Below, in pieces: positions 47,441 through 58,999 of a DNA stretch of 64,000 nt. The stretch is from Hyposmocoma kahamanoa. Its lineage: Eukaryota; Arthropoda; Insecta; Lepidoptera; Cosmopterigidae. A program made the position numbers and the translations under genes. Within the stretch, counting starts at the first letter, position 1; each line of letters starts with the position of its first letter. The notes under the pieces were generated by a model. The model had not been told where the DNA came from. It did not search any database and saw only the letters and a list, made by a program, of their open reading frames with translations. Location: positions 936,196 to 1,000,195 of the forward strand of contig NW_020655550.1 in NCBI RefSeq assembly GCF_003589595.1, read 5' to 3'.

Positions 47441-49079
47441 TTTCATAGTAGTCTAGAAATGCGATTAAAAACTGAATGATTTATTAGAGATTAGAAATAA
47501 ATTTAATGATGTAATTCATAAAACTAACTGCCTACGCACCTGATATATGGATTGCTAAATAACAACTCGTGGCTTAATAAATAGAATAGTGAAAGTAGCG
47601 CCTTATTGGTATCTTACAATAGTAATCCCTATGGAACTTTATCCGCTCACACGATGCGCTCATCCTAGCGATAAATGGCGGCTATTTGGTTTCGCAAATT
47701 AGAAAAGGATTCAGTTTAAATACAAGTTTTTAAAAATAAAAATTAATATTCTGCATTGCTAAATAAATACCCTCCGTACTACAACAAAAACATCTCAAAT
47801 AAAATGCAGCAATACACCGCAAATCCTGCACTTAAAAAGCACTAATGAAATTTTTGGTGTACTTGGGTAAATATGATAATATTCCGTTTGAGTGGTTCTA
47901 ATGTTTACCATGAAATTACTCCTTAAAGTATAGTTTATAAGCATTTATATTCAGGGTAAACTTAACAAACGCTACTTACGGTATGTTTTCAATAAATAAA
48001 CACCGACATCACCAAACAATAACACACACGATTGTCGTGACGTATTTTTGAAGTTGTTTATTTTTTTAAATGACAGACACAGGCATTAAAAACTTTATGG
48101 TTTGCTAGAGTAGTTACCGAAATAGCAATTAGTATTAGTTTTTTTACCTTAAACACTTCGATATCCGATAAATCGGTATCATCACCGGCACCTCTAGGTG
48201 TGGTATGCTTCCAGAGACGCATGAATCGCGTGAGCGGTTATATATGGTACTCATTCTTCTCTTTGGATATTACAAAAATTGTTGTTCACTGAATCATGAA
48301 ATGCTAATTTTAGAAATATTTTCATTTACTGCGCTAATCAAAATACAAGTTCATAAATATCTCAGACAAGTCCTTTTAACATGTAAAAGACATTTAATTA
48401 CAAATTATTTCCAACGAAAGTAGCTTTACTAGTTAATAGAAATTACCTCACAGAAATTACAACACAAATGTAAAACAAAACCAAGTAATAAAATGTGAAA
48501 CACATCGTCTTAGTCGTACACATCAGCATACAAGCAGTTATGAGAGATATCGGTACATTGTGCAAGAACACAATACTCTACATAGAGACGCAATAAAGAG
48601 ATGTGTATCACCCGCCGCGGAGTAGGCCGGCCCAAATTATCGATTGTTCGTATTTTGCCTATCATTTGTCGTTATGACGCTTGTGCATTGGTAGCTCTAT
48701 CAAGTCTACTGTGGTGGTCTCAATCTCAATTTGTGTAAAGATTTTAGACAGTTTTTACATAGTCTCAATTCTAAATCTAAATTTTGTCAAAAATAATTTC
48801 AAATTAAAATGCTCGGTCTTATTATGTATTGATAAAATATGGAACAATAATTATGGGTTTATCTCTCATTAACACATTTTAGATAAACGTTGTAGTGACT
48901 TTAATCTTTCGTTATTATTTCTTTAATAACGTTGTTCCTGCCAGAGTAGCGTTCTTCGTGCTTCTTTTTTCTATGTAATCTCCTAAGCTAAATTTAGGAA
49001 TGCACAGTCTCCCTACTTTTATCTGGTTTACGGGCTTATACTCGGTCTTTCCTTGTATCACATTCTAGCTATCTTTCCT
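47441..49079. other. Intronic stretch, no gene seen
   Basis: AT-rich, with a small GC-rich patch near 48610 (CCGCCGCGGAGTAGGCCGGC). No gene or repeat recognised. Confidence 0.4.
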
Positions 49080-49660
49080 TTTATGATTTCATACAATCAG
49101 ACACTCCCCATTCCATCATCGGACCCGTCGGCCAAGGAAAGCCCTTAACGACTCTGATGACCCTATCACTCTTGCCACTTTGAAGGCCAACCAGATCGCA
49201 TATTAGGACATCTCCACACGCACCAACCGTCCTCGCCGGCGAGGTCATAGAGCCCCTCATTTCAGCCCGTACACTGGTAAATTATCTCCTATAGCACGCC
49301 CTTATGGCGGAAGTCCGCAGTAGCGGCCTGAGCCGAGGTTAGTTTTAAGTTTAGTTTTTACTTTATTTTAGGGGTTATGAGCCTTCAGCTCGCGCGCCCT
49401 CTCTTCCGGTGGCGCAGTCAAGGCTATCAACGGCCAACTGCAAGAAAAAAAAATATCCTTCACAAAAATCCATCTTCGGAGGACTAGACGTAGGCTGGGT
49501 TTTCACCTCTGTGTTGTGGATATTCCAAGGATTCGTACGAAGAGTTTCGCTTCCACATTTATAGTGAACGGCCAAGGAGTGGAATTCCCTGCCTGCAGAC
49601 TTATTCCCTGAGCGCTATAACCTGGGCTTTCTCAAGGCGAGGCGATTATTTTTTTCACAC
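49080..49660 (+). mobile_element. Jockey-like LINE fragment
   Basis: The part at 49450-49650 aligns by eye with the C-terminal coding region at 56640-56850: an RRTRRRLGFH-like stretch, VVDIPRI, a RFAS/FxV segment, GVEFPACRLIP and then the LSQxEA end. Frames are interrupted by stops. The part before 49380 is relatively GC-rich and may belong to the same element but is not recognisable. The minus-strand ORF here is a shadow. Confidence 0.45.
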
Positions 49661-50709
49661 TTATTTTTATATAAAAAAACTCATAGAAAAAAGATATAAA
49701 AGAACTCACGAGATTGCTCAAAGCTCTGCTTTTCTTCACTCCACATTTCTCTATTTATGGAGTTTATACAGTTATCAATGATACAGATATTTGATGTTAC
49801 GGTCGTGATCAATGCCAATGAGAATTCGGTTTCGTTCAGTGCACAATTCCTCTAACAGTCGGCATTTCACATAGTATCATAACGCGACGATTTCTTGTCA
49901 TCAGATTGCACCGAGCCACATTATGTTGGTATTAACTGTTTTATGACGTACATATGTATGTGGGTGTGTAATCTCCAGCTAAAATTACTATATCTTATTG
50001 TTACGTATTAGGATTGTTAATCAATCGGTACGCTCTGTATCGATCGATAAGTAACAGAATATTATTTTAAGGGTTCATCCTTGAAATCAAAGTATGTGCA
50101 ACAAGTACATTTTGAAAAATCTTAAATCTATGTCGATTCGAAAGCGTCCATTATCGTACGTTTATCAGACTAACAGGTATTGCGTGAGCATTAACTATAG
50201 AACTTTACAATGCAAATTTTTGGTAGCCTTTACAATATAAGATCGTAATACTCATTACCATACACAATCGTTATTAAAATTTATTTATATCAATAGATAT
50301 GATCAATTTAAGTAAGGACACTAATAGAATTGCAATCTCTATAATACTTATAGACAGTGTTGGGCATTTTCTGTTTTTGTATGACGTCCAGAGAAAGTTA
50401 ATGAATAACCATATTCACAAGTCGGCAAATAATATTTAATAAAATGAACAGTTCTGGCGAAAAACACCCTTTTTTTAAAGATACTACTCCCAAGATTTAA
50501 TGAAAAATCATCTGTTCCGAAGTGCCAACTAATTTGTTTTCATTTCTGTCTTTGTGTCGTATTTGTTGGGTGTGATATGAGTGTTATTGTTGAGTATCGT
50601 CTTGTATGTGTAATTTAAGCTAGCTGGCTATACATGAAATGGGAATGGAAAACTGTAACCTGTCACAAACAACCCTACGTTCCTACCTAGCCTAGCCCTA
50701 GCTACACAA

Positions 50710-50890
50710 CTGCCTCCGTGGCCGAACGGTTACTATGCTGGACTGCCACGCAGAGGTCCCGGGTTCGATTCCCCAGCCGGGAGAAATATTTGTATGGCCT
50801 ACATTTATTTATCTCGTGGGTTATATGTTGTGGTCTATGTGTGTACCCATGGCACCTGCAATACAGGGTTTCCCTAGTTATTATTATTAT
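50710..50890 (+). repeat. SINE family B, reference copy
   Basis: It begins CTGCCTCCGTGGCCGAACGG (A-box region), continues to the B box GGTTCGATTCC, then GGGAGAAATATTTGTATGG, a body with CCATGGCACCTGCAATACAG, and ends in a TTA repeat. It lies about 480 bp upstream of dysf exon b. The overlapping ORF 50718-50918 is not a gene. Confidence 0.8.
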
Positions 50891-51368
50891 ACTCTACTGT
50901 ATACACCTAAATAGATAGTAGTGAAAGCCTGTTACCATGCGACCTAAGGTAACAGACAGAAGTTAGGAAGGATAAGGGGTGCAAGGAGTGGAATCTCTCA
51001 CCGCCAGTCTCACAGGCTCACAAGACTGATCAGATAAGCTTACGGCTAAAGGGGTCTTGGCCGCAGTGAGAGGATACTGTAGTCAGGAGAGTTTCGTCAA
51101 TGACACAGCGTTGATGTCTAGATTCAAAGAGATCTTTCTTTCTAAAAACTAGACTATCAAACGAAAAAAGCAGGCTGGTATTGCACATTGCTATTCGGTC
51201 AGTGCACTGCCGAGTAGTCTATCATCGTCACGTGTTAAATTTATGTCCGGTCAGGTTGTCTGTTCATGTCACGTGAACGTGAATACTAACATTTTGGTCG
51301 AGTAAACGATTAATATAAAATATGCATTGAATTTAATGAAATTAAATGTTTATTTTTGTTTGTTTCAG

Positions 51369-51430
51369 TTTTCAAACGCTTTGACATCAGCCAACAACCT
51401 TCTACAGCGCCTAACTTTGGATTTTCTAAG
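51369..51430 (+). CDS. dysf: dysfusion internal exon b: bHLH-PAS linker (62 nt)
   Basis: A small exon of 62 nt. Its first two bases (TT) complete a valine codon with the last G of exon a. It then encodes 20 residues starting FKRFDISQQPSTAP and ending FGFSK, the linker after helix 2 that leads into the first PAS domain. It is preceded by a pyrimidine-rich acceptor (TTTGTTTGTTTCAG) and followed by the donor AAG|GTACAT. It ends in phase 0, which is exactly the phase needed by exon c. The reading frame stays open across the donor to 51748, so gene finders may extend the exon wrongly or treat it as a 130-residue ORF. The assignment rests on the phase match on both sides, the consensus sites and the position between the bHLH and PAS exons. 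Confidence 0.86.
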
Positions 51431-52670
51431 GTACATCGTATGTTTTATAAGCTGCGTCATACTCCCGGGCAAGGGTATTCTCTACATGTAAAGAGCGAAC
51501 TAGGTCGTAGTCCGTTACTCTGGCTCAATGCTAAGGAGCTCACGTGCTGTTGTATATATTCTCAGACATGCAAGTTCCCTCACGATATTTACTTCAAACT
51601 ACTTCTAAATAATTACATGCACTCATACTGTGTTTCCCACGGTTTACTACCGAGTGCCTACCAAATAACTTATCCTTTTCTTTTCTTTCATATGGCTTTA
51701 TTCTATATTCCAGAAAAGGACGAAAGTAATATTAACCTAAAACACTAATTCCCACTGCATAAGCTCAATATTTAATGGGTGTGGCCAGTGGCAACCACTT
51801 ATTAACTTTGATTCTGGGGATTTTAATCATAAGTTGGGAGCTATTTTTCATATTAGTATTTATTACTATCGTCTTTTATTTGTTTGCTGCTTAATATTTT
51901 TAAATGGATCGGGTATGTATGGTAATTTTTTTAAATGTAATCAGTCAAAGAGTTGAAATATTGATAATAGAAATTGCGCTTTTTACCTTTACGGTACTTA
52001 CACAATCTTCGAATATAATGTGACTTGATCGAGAACTATGGCAAGAAATCCGTATGTATATATATATATATAATACGTATCTTCTTTTGAATACTCATAC
52101 TTTGTAGAAATGTATTGTTTATTTTCAAATAGATTACACATTTTATATCAGTAATAATTAAAGCCAAAAATTCAATTCCATTTCAATTCTTTATAGGTAG
52201 AACTAAAGTCCTGTATATATCAAAAGCAACAGCTAAGGCTAATTTCCCTTTAGAAAATAATAAGAGAACGTATCCACGTAGTTTATGTGACAAAACACGC
52301 GATTGTGTCTGTGCGGTGCGATTGCAGGCGATTGTGTGGCGATTTAATTTATTCGGTACATAACTCAGATGTATCGCGGCCCTGGCAAATAATAGAATCG
52401 AGAGCAGAATGTAACATAAACTCATACATAATAAATATAGGTATTACCTTGCATTATACAAAGCATTATTTATATACAGGAACGTGTTTTTGTGTGTTTG
52501 ACTTGGATTACTTAGTTGTGGAAAATATTTTGTGAAGCTAAGACAATACACTTTTATCTCAATCTTACCACAAGTCAGTCACTGCAACCAAGTCAGATAA
52601 TATCATTGGAAACCATACATAGGAACTGACGACCATAATACGTTGCCTGAACTGTTTCTGGGATTGGCAG
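51431..52670 (+). other. dysf intron between linker and PAS exons (1.24 kb)
   Basis: Bounded by GTACAT and GGCAG. It contains no recognised repeat apart from a short TA tract near 52060. The first 318 nt continue the exon b frame for 105 codons before a stop at 51746-51748. Confidence 0.85.
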
Positions 52671-52760
52671 GCACTCAACGGATTCCTGATGATGATGACC
52701 CAAAACGGCAAACTGCTATACATATCGGATAACGCCGCCGAGTATCTTGGACATTCGATG
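52671..52760 (+). CDS. dysf: dysfusion internal exon c: start of PAS-A
   Basis: A 90-nt exon, 30 codons in phase 0 at both ends, reading [20 protein letters not shown] and then [10 protein letters not shown]. This is the first half of the first PAS domain of dysfusion/NPAS4 proteins, which serves partner choice and dimer stability. The acceptor is TTGGCAG just before 52671. The donor GTGAGT at 52761 is a strong consensus. Joined to exon b it reads GFSK-ALNGF without a break. The rest of PAS-A, PAS-B and the C-terminal activation region are not visible before 64000, so the next intron is at least 11.2 kb. Only this frame carries the PAS signature. Confidence 0.93.
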
Positions 52761-52919
52761 GTGAGTAAAGTTTAATTTATTCTTTAACTTGCTTGTACAA
52801 TTAGATATACATAAATTCACCCATTGATATATCTACCCAAAGGCTTCACACCTGCCTTAGTACGAATTGCCATAACGGGGTCCCAAACAACACAAGTAAT
52901 GGATTTTGAAACCTTTTGT

Positions 52920-53050
52920 ACAATTTCACGAATTTAAAAATAAATTTTTAAGTTTATTGAATGTCACGATGTTACTACCATGATATAGCCGGATCTAATA
53001 CATTTTTTCTTAGTGTTGCAATGTTTGTTATAATAATTATTAAAAACCAA
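52920..53050 (+). repeat. Probable SINE family A remnant
   Basis: GCCGGATCTAATACATTTTTT and TTAGTGTT...TATAATAATTATTA resemble the family A tail. The stretch before it (TTATTGAATGTCACGATGTT) is the reverse complement of sequence just after the 13585 copy. It lies in the dysf intron after exon c. Confidence 0.35.
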
Positions 53051-53229
53051 TAATATTTCACTCCAATTAGAATTGGTCGCAAAATTAACCAAAGTTGTAT
53101 TAAGTATTTGGAACTGTCTGTTCTGTTTTATATTATAATCATTGTTAGAATCTAGTTACTATCCTAAAAGGAGATCTTAGTGAATTACTGCAAAAAGTTT
53201 CCTCGTTGAAATCAATAAGAGCGGGTGCC

Positions 53230-53420
53230 CAATTTTTCTCTCTTAACAACAAAGCTTGCCGGTGGGCCGCCCGTACCGCTGACCCCGAATAGTCGCTCGT
53301 TAGCCTGCGCCCGCGTCGATAAATTAATCACTATGTTTTATTGTTCGCCGCTCGTCGCGTACCAACACATACAGGTTGTTCGCCACGCTGAAAGGCTTCA
53401 TAAACTTGTGTAGATATATA
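53230..53420. promoter_or_regulatory. GC-rich island in the intron after the PAS exon
   Basis: GCCGGTGGGCCGCCCGTACC, CCTGCGCCCGCGTCGATAAA and CGCCGCTCGTCGCGTACC stand out from the AT-rich surroundings. No splice-bounded exon with PAS similarity is visible. It could be regulatory or an unrecognised exon. Confidence 0.25.
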
Positions 53421-54859
53421 CTTTATAACAGTAATTACATCATTATTTTATCAGCTACAAAATGTCGTGTTCATCTCGTTTAGGCGTTAAATAGAAGATT
53501 CTTCTGGTATCTCGTTGATATAAATCAATTGACAATCAAAAGTACAGTCCAACGAATTTTCAAGACAATAATTTCAAGATGTTAGAAGAAAAAACGTAGC
53601 TTTTTATATCTGGCTAATTCATTACCTTCTCGCAACTAACTCCGCCTGACGCTGCCTATAATTACTTCAACTATCAGTGAATATTTAATTGCTGCCTTTT
53701 GTATAATAAACAACCTGTATATAAACATTTTGGCGGCCGGCCCGTGTGAAACGGCGCTACCACAGATGTACACATAATGATAGCTAGTCAATATATTCAA
53801 ATTGTGATTAATAGCACTCGAAGAGTGTTGGCACAATGCCGCGATCAAAATTGGTCTATGCGACGACCGTAACACATTGATCTCTGACAATAAGGGATGC
53901 GTGAGGGTTACACATGGTGCTCTTGTCAACACACGTCATTACTTCGCCATAACAAAGTCTTATGCCAGTACTAAAAACAGAGATAGGTAACTTGGTTATT
54001 TTCAGATTTATATATTTTACGAGGAATAAAAACTATATCTATCAGAGAGCTGTATATAATGGTATCATAAAAAGCTTAATCTTATCAAACCAGTATGTTA
54101 CCAATTTTTGTTTTACAATGTTTCCGCTCAAACGGCCCAGTAAATTTGTTTTGATTGGTCACTGCGAGAGGTCTGTCAGATCGAGTTAGATGTCTTCGAT
54201 AGGCCCAAATGTCATGGTTGACTACATCCGGGTTATAAAAAGGTAATGTTTAGTGGAGGAGTGGGGCTAGGCGAGAACGTATACTCGGTATATATTAGTA
54301 ATTAATTTATAAACGTGTTGTTACGAGGCTTATGGTCGAACTATAAGAAGGACAATTATACATGCAGAAACACGCACAACAAGTCAGAGACGTGTAGACG
54401 TCTAAGCCTATTATTCCCGTGAATGTTGCCCCGTTATGGAATTTGCGGGATTTTTTCTTTGAATGAGTCCGGTTAATTGGACATAAGGGGATTTTCCTTC
54501 TGCATGGGACAAAAATGACTGCGACTTGATAATTGTGACTTCGAAAAATTCCAAAATACAGTAACGGGATTACATAGAAGTACAATCTCATAAATCAGGC
54601 ATTTTCTACAGGTACGGTTTTTTACCTAAATTTGGTGACAATTTTTAGTTTTGTGTTTTAAGTAAATATTATGAGTTGGTATTATATTAAAAATTCATTC
54701 CAAAAAGAATATCTTACCTGCCCTTCAAAATATGAAAATAAAATTTTGTTTGATCACCAAATTTGGACATCGTGACCAAAATTAATACATTGGAGAAAAA
54801 ACACAAAAAATATTTAATAGCCATGTAGATCAGTATATTAGATGTTGAGTCTCATACAG
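53421..54859. other. Intronic stretch, no gene seen
   Basis: ORFs on both strands here (53636-53932, 53962-54189, 54307-54591) have no recognisable motifs or splice support. Confidence 0.4.
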
Positions 54860-56905
54860 CTAATTGCTTGGACCTTCTGCTAACAACTGATCCAGAGCGA
54901 TAATCTATGATAAGGATGCCTCACTGGGTACTTCCGACCATTGTCTAGTGAAAACTGTATCCGTGTACTTCCCACCCGATCGGAATCCTAGTAGTATGAG
55001 ACGGGTGTGGTGATACAGGTTGGCAAATTGAGACAAAATCCCTGGAAGGCTGGCTTTTCTTCAGGAGACTCGTCGAGCTGCACTGATGCTGTAGTCGAAG
55101 TTTTGCGTTTGTGTATGAAGTGTTACACACCATACTCTGACGTACCCAATGGTCACCACATACGCTGCATAGGAGCCAAGCTTGCCTCTTATACAGCAGG
55201 TAGCAACTCCTTTTGGTCCCTAGCCAAAGCGGCCGAAACTAACCACCCCTGCTGAAGCCGGACGGCTCGCTGACCCATACTGCGTAAGGGAAGGCGAATC
55301 TTTTTGCCTCACTCTTTGCGGAGTTCGCGTCTGGATGGCGCAGGGAACCTACCACCTACCTTACCCCCGGCTGACTGCACTATGGCACCAGTACGCATAC
55401 GCCAAAAAGGGTACTTAGATCTCTGCGGAGTCTAGACTTGGGCCAGATGGAATTCCAGCAATAGCCCTACGTAATTGTGCGCCTGAGGTATCTCCTGTTC
55501 TCACACGACTATATCGCCTCTCACTAGAGACTGATGTAGTGCCCAGGTCGTGGAAGCTTACAAACGTGCAATCTGTGCCGATAAAAGGAAGCAGAGCTGA
55601 CCCTGTCAACTATAGACTTATCTCAGTCACTTCCATTCTATGCAAGACTGGAATGAAATGGAACTTGTACTCAACAACCGTCTCCTGTCGCGCCTTGAAG
55701 ACAATGACCTCCTTAGTGATTGCCAAAACGGATTCCGGCGGGGGCGATCTACTGGGGATCTTGTGTATGCCTGTCACATATGGAGCGAGGTTATAGAAAA
55801 GCAAAGCGAAGCACTTGCAGTGTCTTTGGACATTTCTAAAGCCTTTGGCAGCGTCTGACACGCAAGCCTTTTAAGCAAGTTTCCTTGACCGTTGACAGTT
55901 GACCTTTACAATTGGATCTCAGATTTCTTGAGGAAACTTTCGATTCGAGTGGTCTTAGAACTACAACTACTTAGCACTACTCTTTCGAACATCGGGCGGT
56001 TGATGCCAGAGTTCCTCAGGGTTCCGTTCTGTCTGCCACTCTCTTTCTGCTGCATATCAGTGATATATATTAATTCCAAGTGCCTTTGCATATGCTGACG
56101 ACAGCACAGTTGCAGGTAGGTACTTGACTAATGCAACGGTCAGTGGAGAGGACATCTAGTCTTGTCGAGACTTCATGGTTAGTCGTTTGGATTTGACACT
56201 TAAGGTCTGTGGTTGGGGTGATGCTAATCTTATCAAAATACTGGGGTGTCTATTTTCCACAAAGGAACTAGAGTAAAGCCGGCTGTCTCTAGCTACTTAG
56301 GATGGACCTGTCCTCCAATTTGAACTTCGGCAGATACACAGAATCCTTGGTCAAAAATGCATCCAGGAAGATTGGCATCCTTTCCAGAGTAAGGCGTTAC
56401 TTCGCACCGGGACAGTTGCGTCAACTGTACCAAGCACAAGCCCGTTCGTGTACGAAGTACTGCTCCCACCTATGGGATGGCTCTCCTACATACCAATTGG
56501 TCACCTTGGATTCAATCGACAAGCGTGCTAAGAGGCTTCCAGTAACACGAAATTAGTAGATGCGAAGCTGCATAGTCTTGAACACCGCCGTAAACTTGCC
56601 TGTTTATGAATATTTAACAGGATATACTTATAAATTATGCGATGGAATTACACGATTTAATTCCGCCTTCCCCTTCGACGACGTAGGCTTGGGTTCCACC
56701 CCTATGTTGCGGATATGCCAAAGATTCGCATGAAGCGTTACGCTTCCACATATATATGGCAAACTGCTATGGAATGGAATCCCCTGCCTGCAGACTTTTT
56801 CCCTGAGTGCCATAACTTGGGCCTTTTCAAGACGAGAGTGTATAGGCAATATTTAGGTGCGTATGCTCCATCGTCGACCTCATCGTCACTGTCCACCACA
56901 TGAGA
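54860..56905 (+). pseudogene. Jockey-like LINE polyprotein relic (EN end, RT, C-terminus)
   Basis: The + strand begins with the last endonuclease motif (ASLGTSDHCLVKTVSVYFPP near 54918) and RRVWWYRxANW-like linker. It continues with a fragmented RT: LGPDGIPAIALRNCAPE, LYRLSLETDVVPRSWK, VNYRLISVTSILCK, NNRLLSRLEDNDLLSDCQNG, FRRGRSTGD, AVSLDISKAFGSV (motif A), a damaged PQGSV region near 56010, and YADDSTVA-like bases near 56090. The C-terminal region ends in TAMEWNPLPADFFPECHNLG and LFKTRVYRQYLG. Frames change at least six times and several stops occur. The GHR-to-NHLW region at 56460 reads CTKYCSHLWDG. It is inactive. Confidence 0.8.
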
Positions 56906-57259
56906 TGAAAGTCAAATGCGAACTTACATTTTGTATAAAAAAAGAGTCGTTATTATGCGTCATTATAAATTTTAAAACTTTTTTATTTATAAATTAAATT
57001 AACTTTAATTTGTTTTCTAACGTTATTGATTTGTAGACAACAACAGTCTTATTATGATAGAAAAAACTACTTACTTTCTAATGATAAGATACAGTTTTGG
57101 TGAACACAGATAAATCACCAAAATCACCAAAATTGTGTCTCGAAAAGTGGAAAATTAGCAAAAAGTTATTTTAAAAAACACACTATTTAAGTTAAGGCAA
57201 CATTAACTATAGCATATAAAAGGAACCCAAAATCAACATTCAAAATGCATACAGCATTA

Positions 57260-57426
57260 TTCAAATTCAAATTTTAATTCAAAATAATCTTTATTTCATA
57301 GGTAAGCATTACTACGCTTGAAATCGTCACAATGGTTAAACTCTACCACTCATTCGTATGGCAGATTCCCCTGAGAAGAATGAACAAGAAACCCTAGGGG
57401 TTTTTTAAGAATGAACAAGAAACCCT
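57260..57426 (-). mobile_element. 3' end of the CR1-like LINE (truncated copy)
   Basis: The + strand starts TTCAAATTCAAATTTTAATT and continues through CTTTATTTCATAGGTAA to GAAGAATGAACAAGAAACCC, matching the 3' end of the element at 18010-18140. It is a dead-on-arrival copy without coding sequence. Confidence 0.6.
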
Positions 57427-57697
57427 GATTTAGAGATTTCCACTTTCCAAAAAAATATTATTTTTCATGTTTTGCGGTAATTCCAACTGAAAAAGGAGGG
57501 ACAGGAAAGCATCATTTATATGATATAAGTCATTTGATCTCTCAACCATTCAGCTTACCAGACCTTAGAAGTTTGTGAGCAAACCGAATCACTTTAATAT
57601 CAACCAAACAACGAGGACAGCCCCTAGAACTGCGGTCCATGGGAACAGAGTTTGATTTTAAATATTAAATTGTAGACACGAACTCGCACACGAATCG

Positions 57698-57991
57698 TAG
57701 CGGTAGAGCTCCTTGTGAAAAAAATCATCCAGGGAAGTACGGCCACCTTACCTATTTCTGTCGCCAAGCAGTAATGTATGTATTACTGTGTTTGGTTTTG
57801 ATGGGTAAGGGCTGGTAAAATTACAGGCACATGGGATTTGTCAACTTATGTACGTCTCAGGGTGATAGGCGCAGTGGCAGTGTGTGGCAGCAGATTTAAG
57901 TCTCTGAGTGGCACGGCTACTGCTATGGACAGACGTGTCGCTTAACACCAGGCGCACGTCGTGTTCTTCCTGTCACTTGGTATCATAAAAA
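57698..57991 (+). repeat. SINE family C copy
   Basis: GTAGCGGTAGAGCTCCTTGT through CAGGGAAGTACGGCCACCTT and GATAGGCGCAGTGGCAGTGT to CTGTCACTTGGTATCATAAA and an A run. Confidence 0.75.
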
Positions 57992-58149
57992 AACTAGAAA
58001 CTATTTCCTTGAATCAAGGTTTGTCAGACTTCCGTTAAATTATATAGTTCATAATTACATAGGCGCAAAATATTATAATATAGTTTTTTAAGACCATACA
58101 TTTTTTTTAATACATTTTTAAGGCCATGGTCAAATAAAGAGCAATTAAT

Positions 58150-58616
58150 TTTTAACCGACTTCAAAAAAAGGAGATCTCAATTTGACTGTATGTTTTTTT
58201 GTATATATATTACGCAATAACTCCGGTATTTGGGAACCGATTCATGATTCTTTTTTTGTCGGAATGAGGGTACCTCTATATGGTTCCATTTAATTTTGAA
58301 TAAAATCATCGACTTCTAAGGGTGCGTGAACAACCACGCATGAAGATTCATTTTTATAAATAGCGCCTAAATTTTATTATAAGGAGCAATTATTTTAATG
58401 GTTGACTTTGCTTTTCTCCAATTCTAGGCGTTCTTCTATCTCAATATACTTTGAGTAGTGAGAACCGATTTTTATTATCTCCTGTGTCAAGTCCCGTATA
58501 GTGACGAACTAGGAAATGAATCTGGGTTTGCGCACTTTCCGCTAACCGATTTTAATAAAACTTGGTAATTATATGTAATACAACGTACTTTTGTGGTCGG
58601 TTTTTTTAGTACTCTG
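58150..58616 (+). repeat. Dispersed repeat, family E, copy 2
   Basis: Starts TTTTAACCGACTTCAAAAAA and ends GGTCGGTTTTTTTAGTACTC, the reverse complement of the ends of copy 1. The candidate THAP exon begins 290 bp after it. Confidence 0.75.
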
Positions 58617-58904
58617 TCACGTAATCATGCGGATAGGGCGTCACTTGTGAGATGCTGACAACTACGCGTCAACACCACGCCAGAGAACAAAAAAGTAAAA
58701 AGAATGGACACTCTCCGCCCCTCCCTAGTTTTAGATACCGCACCACGCCCCGCATATTAGCCAGTCACATTGACTGAACGATAACAAGGCTGTCAAGGAG
58801 AAATTTTCGCGATAAGACGGCTTTGATATTTGAATATAATTTCCATTTATTCAGTACGAAACTTGTACGTTAATATATAACATCAATGTACGTTACTATT
58901 TATA

Positions 58905-58996
58905 ATGGTCGTGAATTGTGTTGTGTACAGCTGTTTATCATCTTCTAAACGGGATAAAGAGAGCAGTTTCTTTCGTTTTCCGGAAGATGAAACGAA
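58905..58996 (+). CDS. Candidate first exon of a THAP-domain protein
   Basis: The ATG at 58905 opens a frame reading MVVNCVVYSC, a serine-rich turn, then SSFFRFPEDET, ending at a perfect donor (GTAAGTAA from 58997). This matches the start of THAP zinc-finger domains: an N-terminal Met, a C-x4-C pair and the SFxRFP motif. THAP domains are C2CH DNA-binding modules found in host transcription factors and in P-element-type transposases. The exon encodes 30 codons plus two bases. The second half of the domain (the conserved W and the C-x2-H pair) should be in a downstream exon, which I could not find. It lies on the same strand as dysf, inside a dysf intron, 290 bp after a dispersed repeat. It could be a nested gene, a domesticated transposase or an orphan transposon exon. 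Confidence 0.55.
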
Positions 58997-58999
58997 GTA

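Larger units (their letters stand above)
23158..51368 (+). other. dysf intron between bHLH and linker exons (28.2 kb)
   Basis: Defined by the donor after exon a (GTTTGT) and the acceptor before exon b (TTTCAG), which restore the reading frame through a valine codon. It is 28,211 nt long and packed with SINEs, LINE relics, a mariner and a MITE, inserted on both strands. Repeat-poor stretches inside it (for example 40.4-42.1, 42.4-44.5, 45.4-46.7 and 47.0-49.0 kb) are the natural place for tissue enhancers. No nested protein gene was recognised. Confidence 0.85.

Noticed and set aside
51356..51748. 130-codon single-exon gene
   Set aside because: It starts at a TTG inside the polypyrimidine tract. 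Its first part is dysf exon b, and the rest is intron read-through.
58905..58996. THAP exon as part of dysf
   Set aside because: It has its own ATG and encodes a different DNA-binding domain; dysf should continue with PAS-A, so it is treated as a separate exon.
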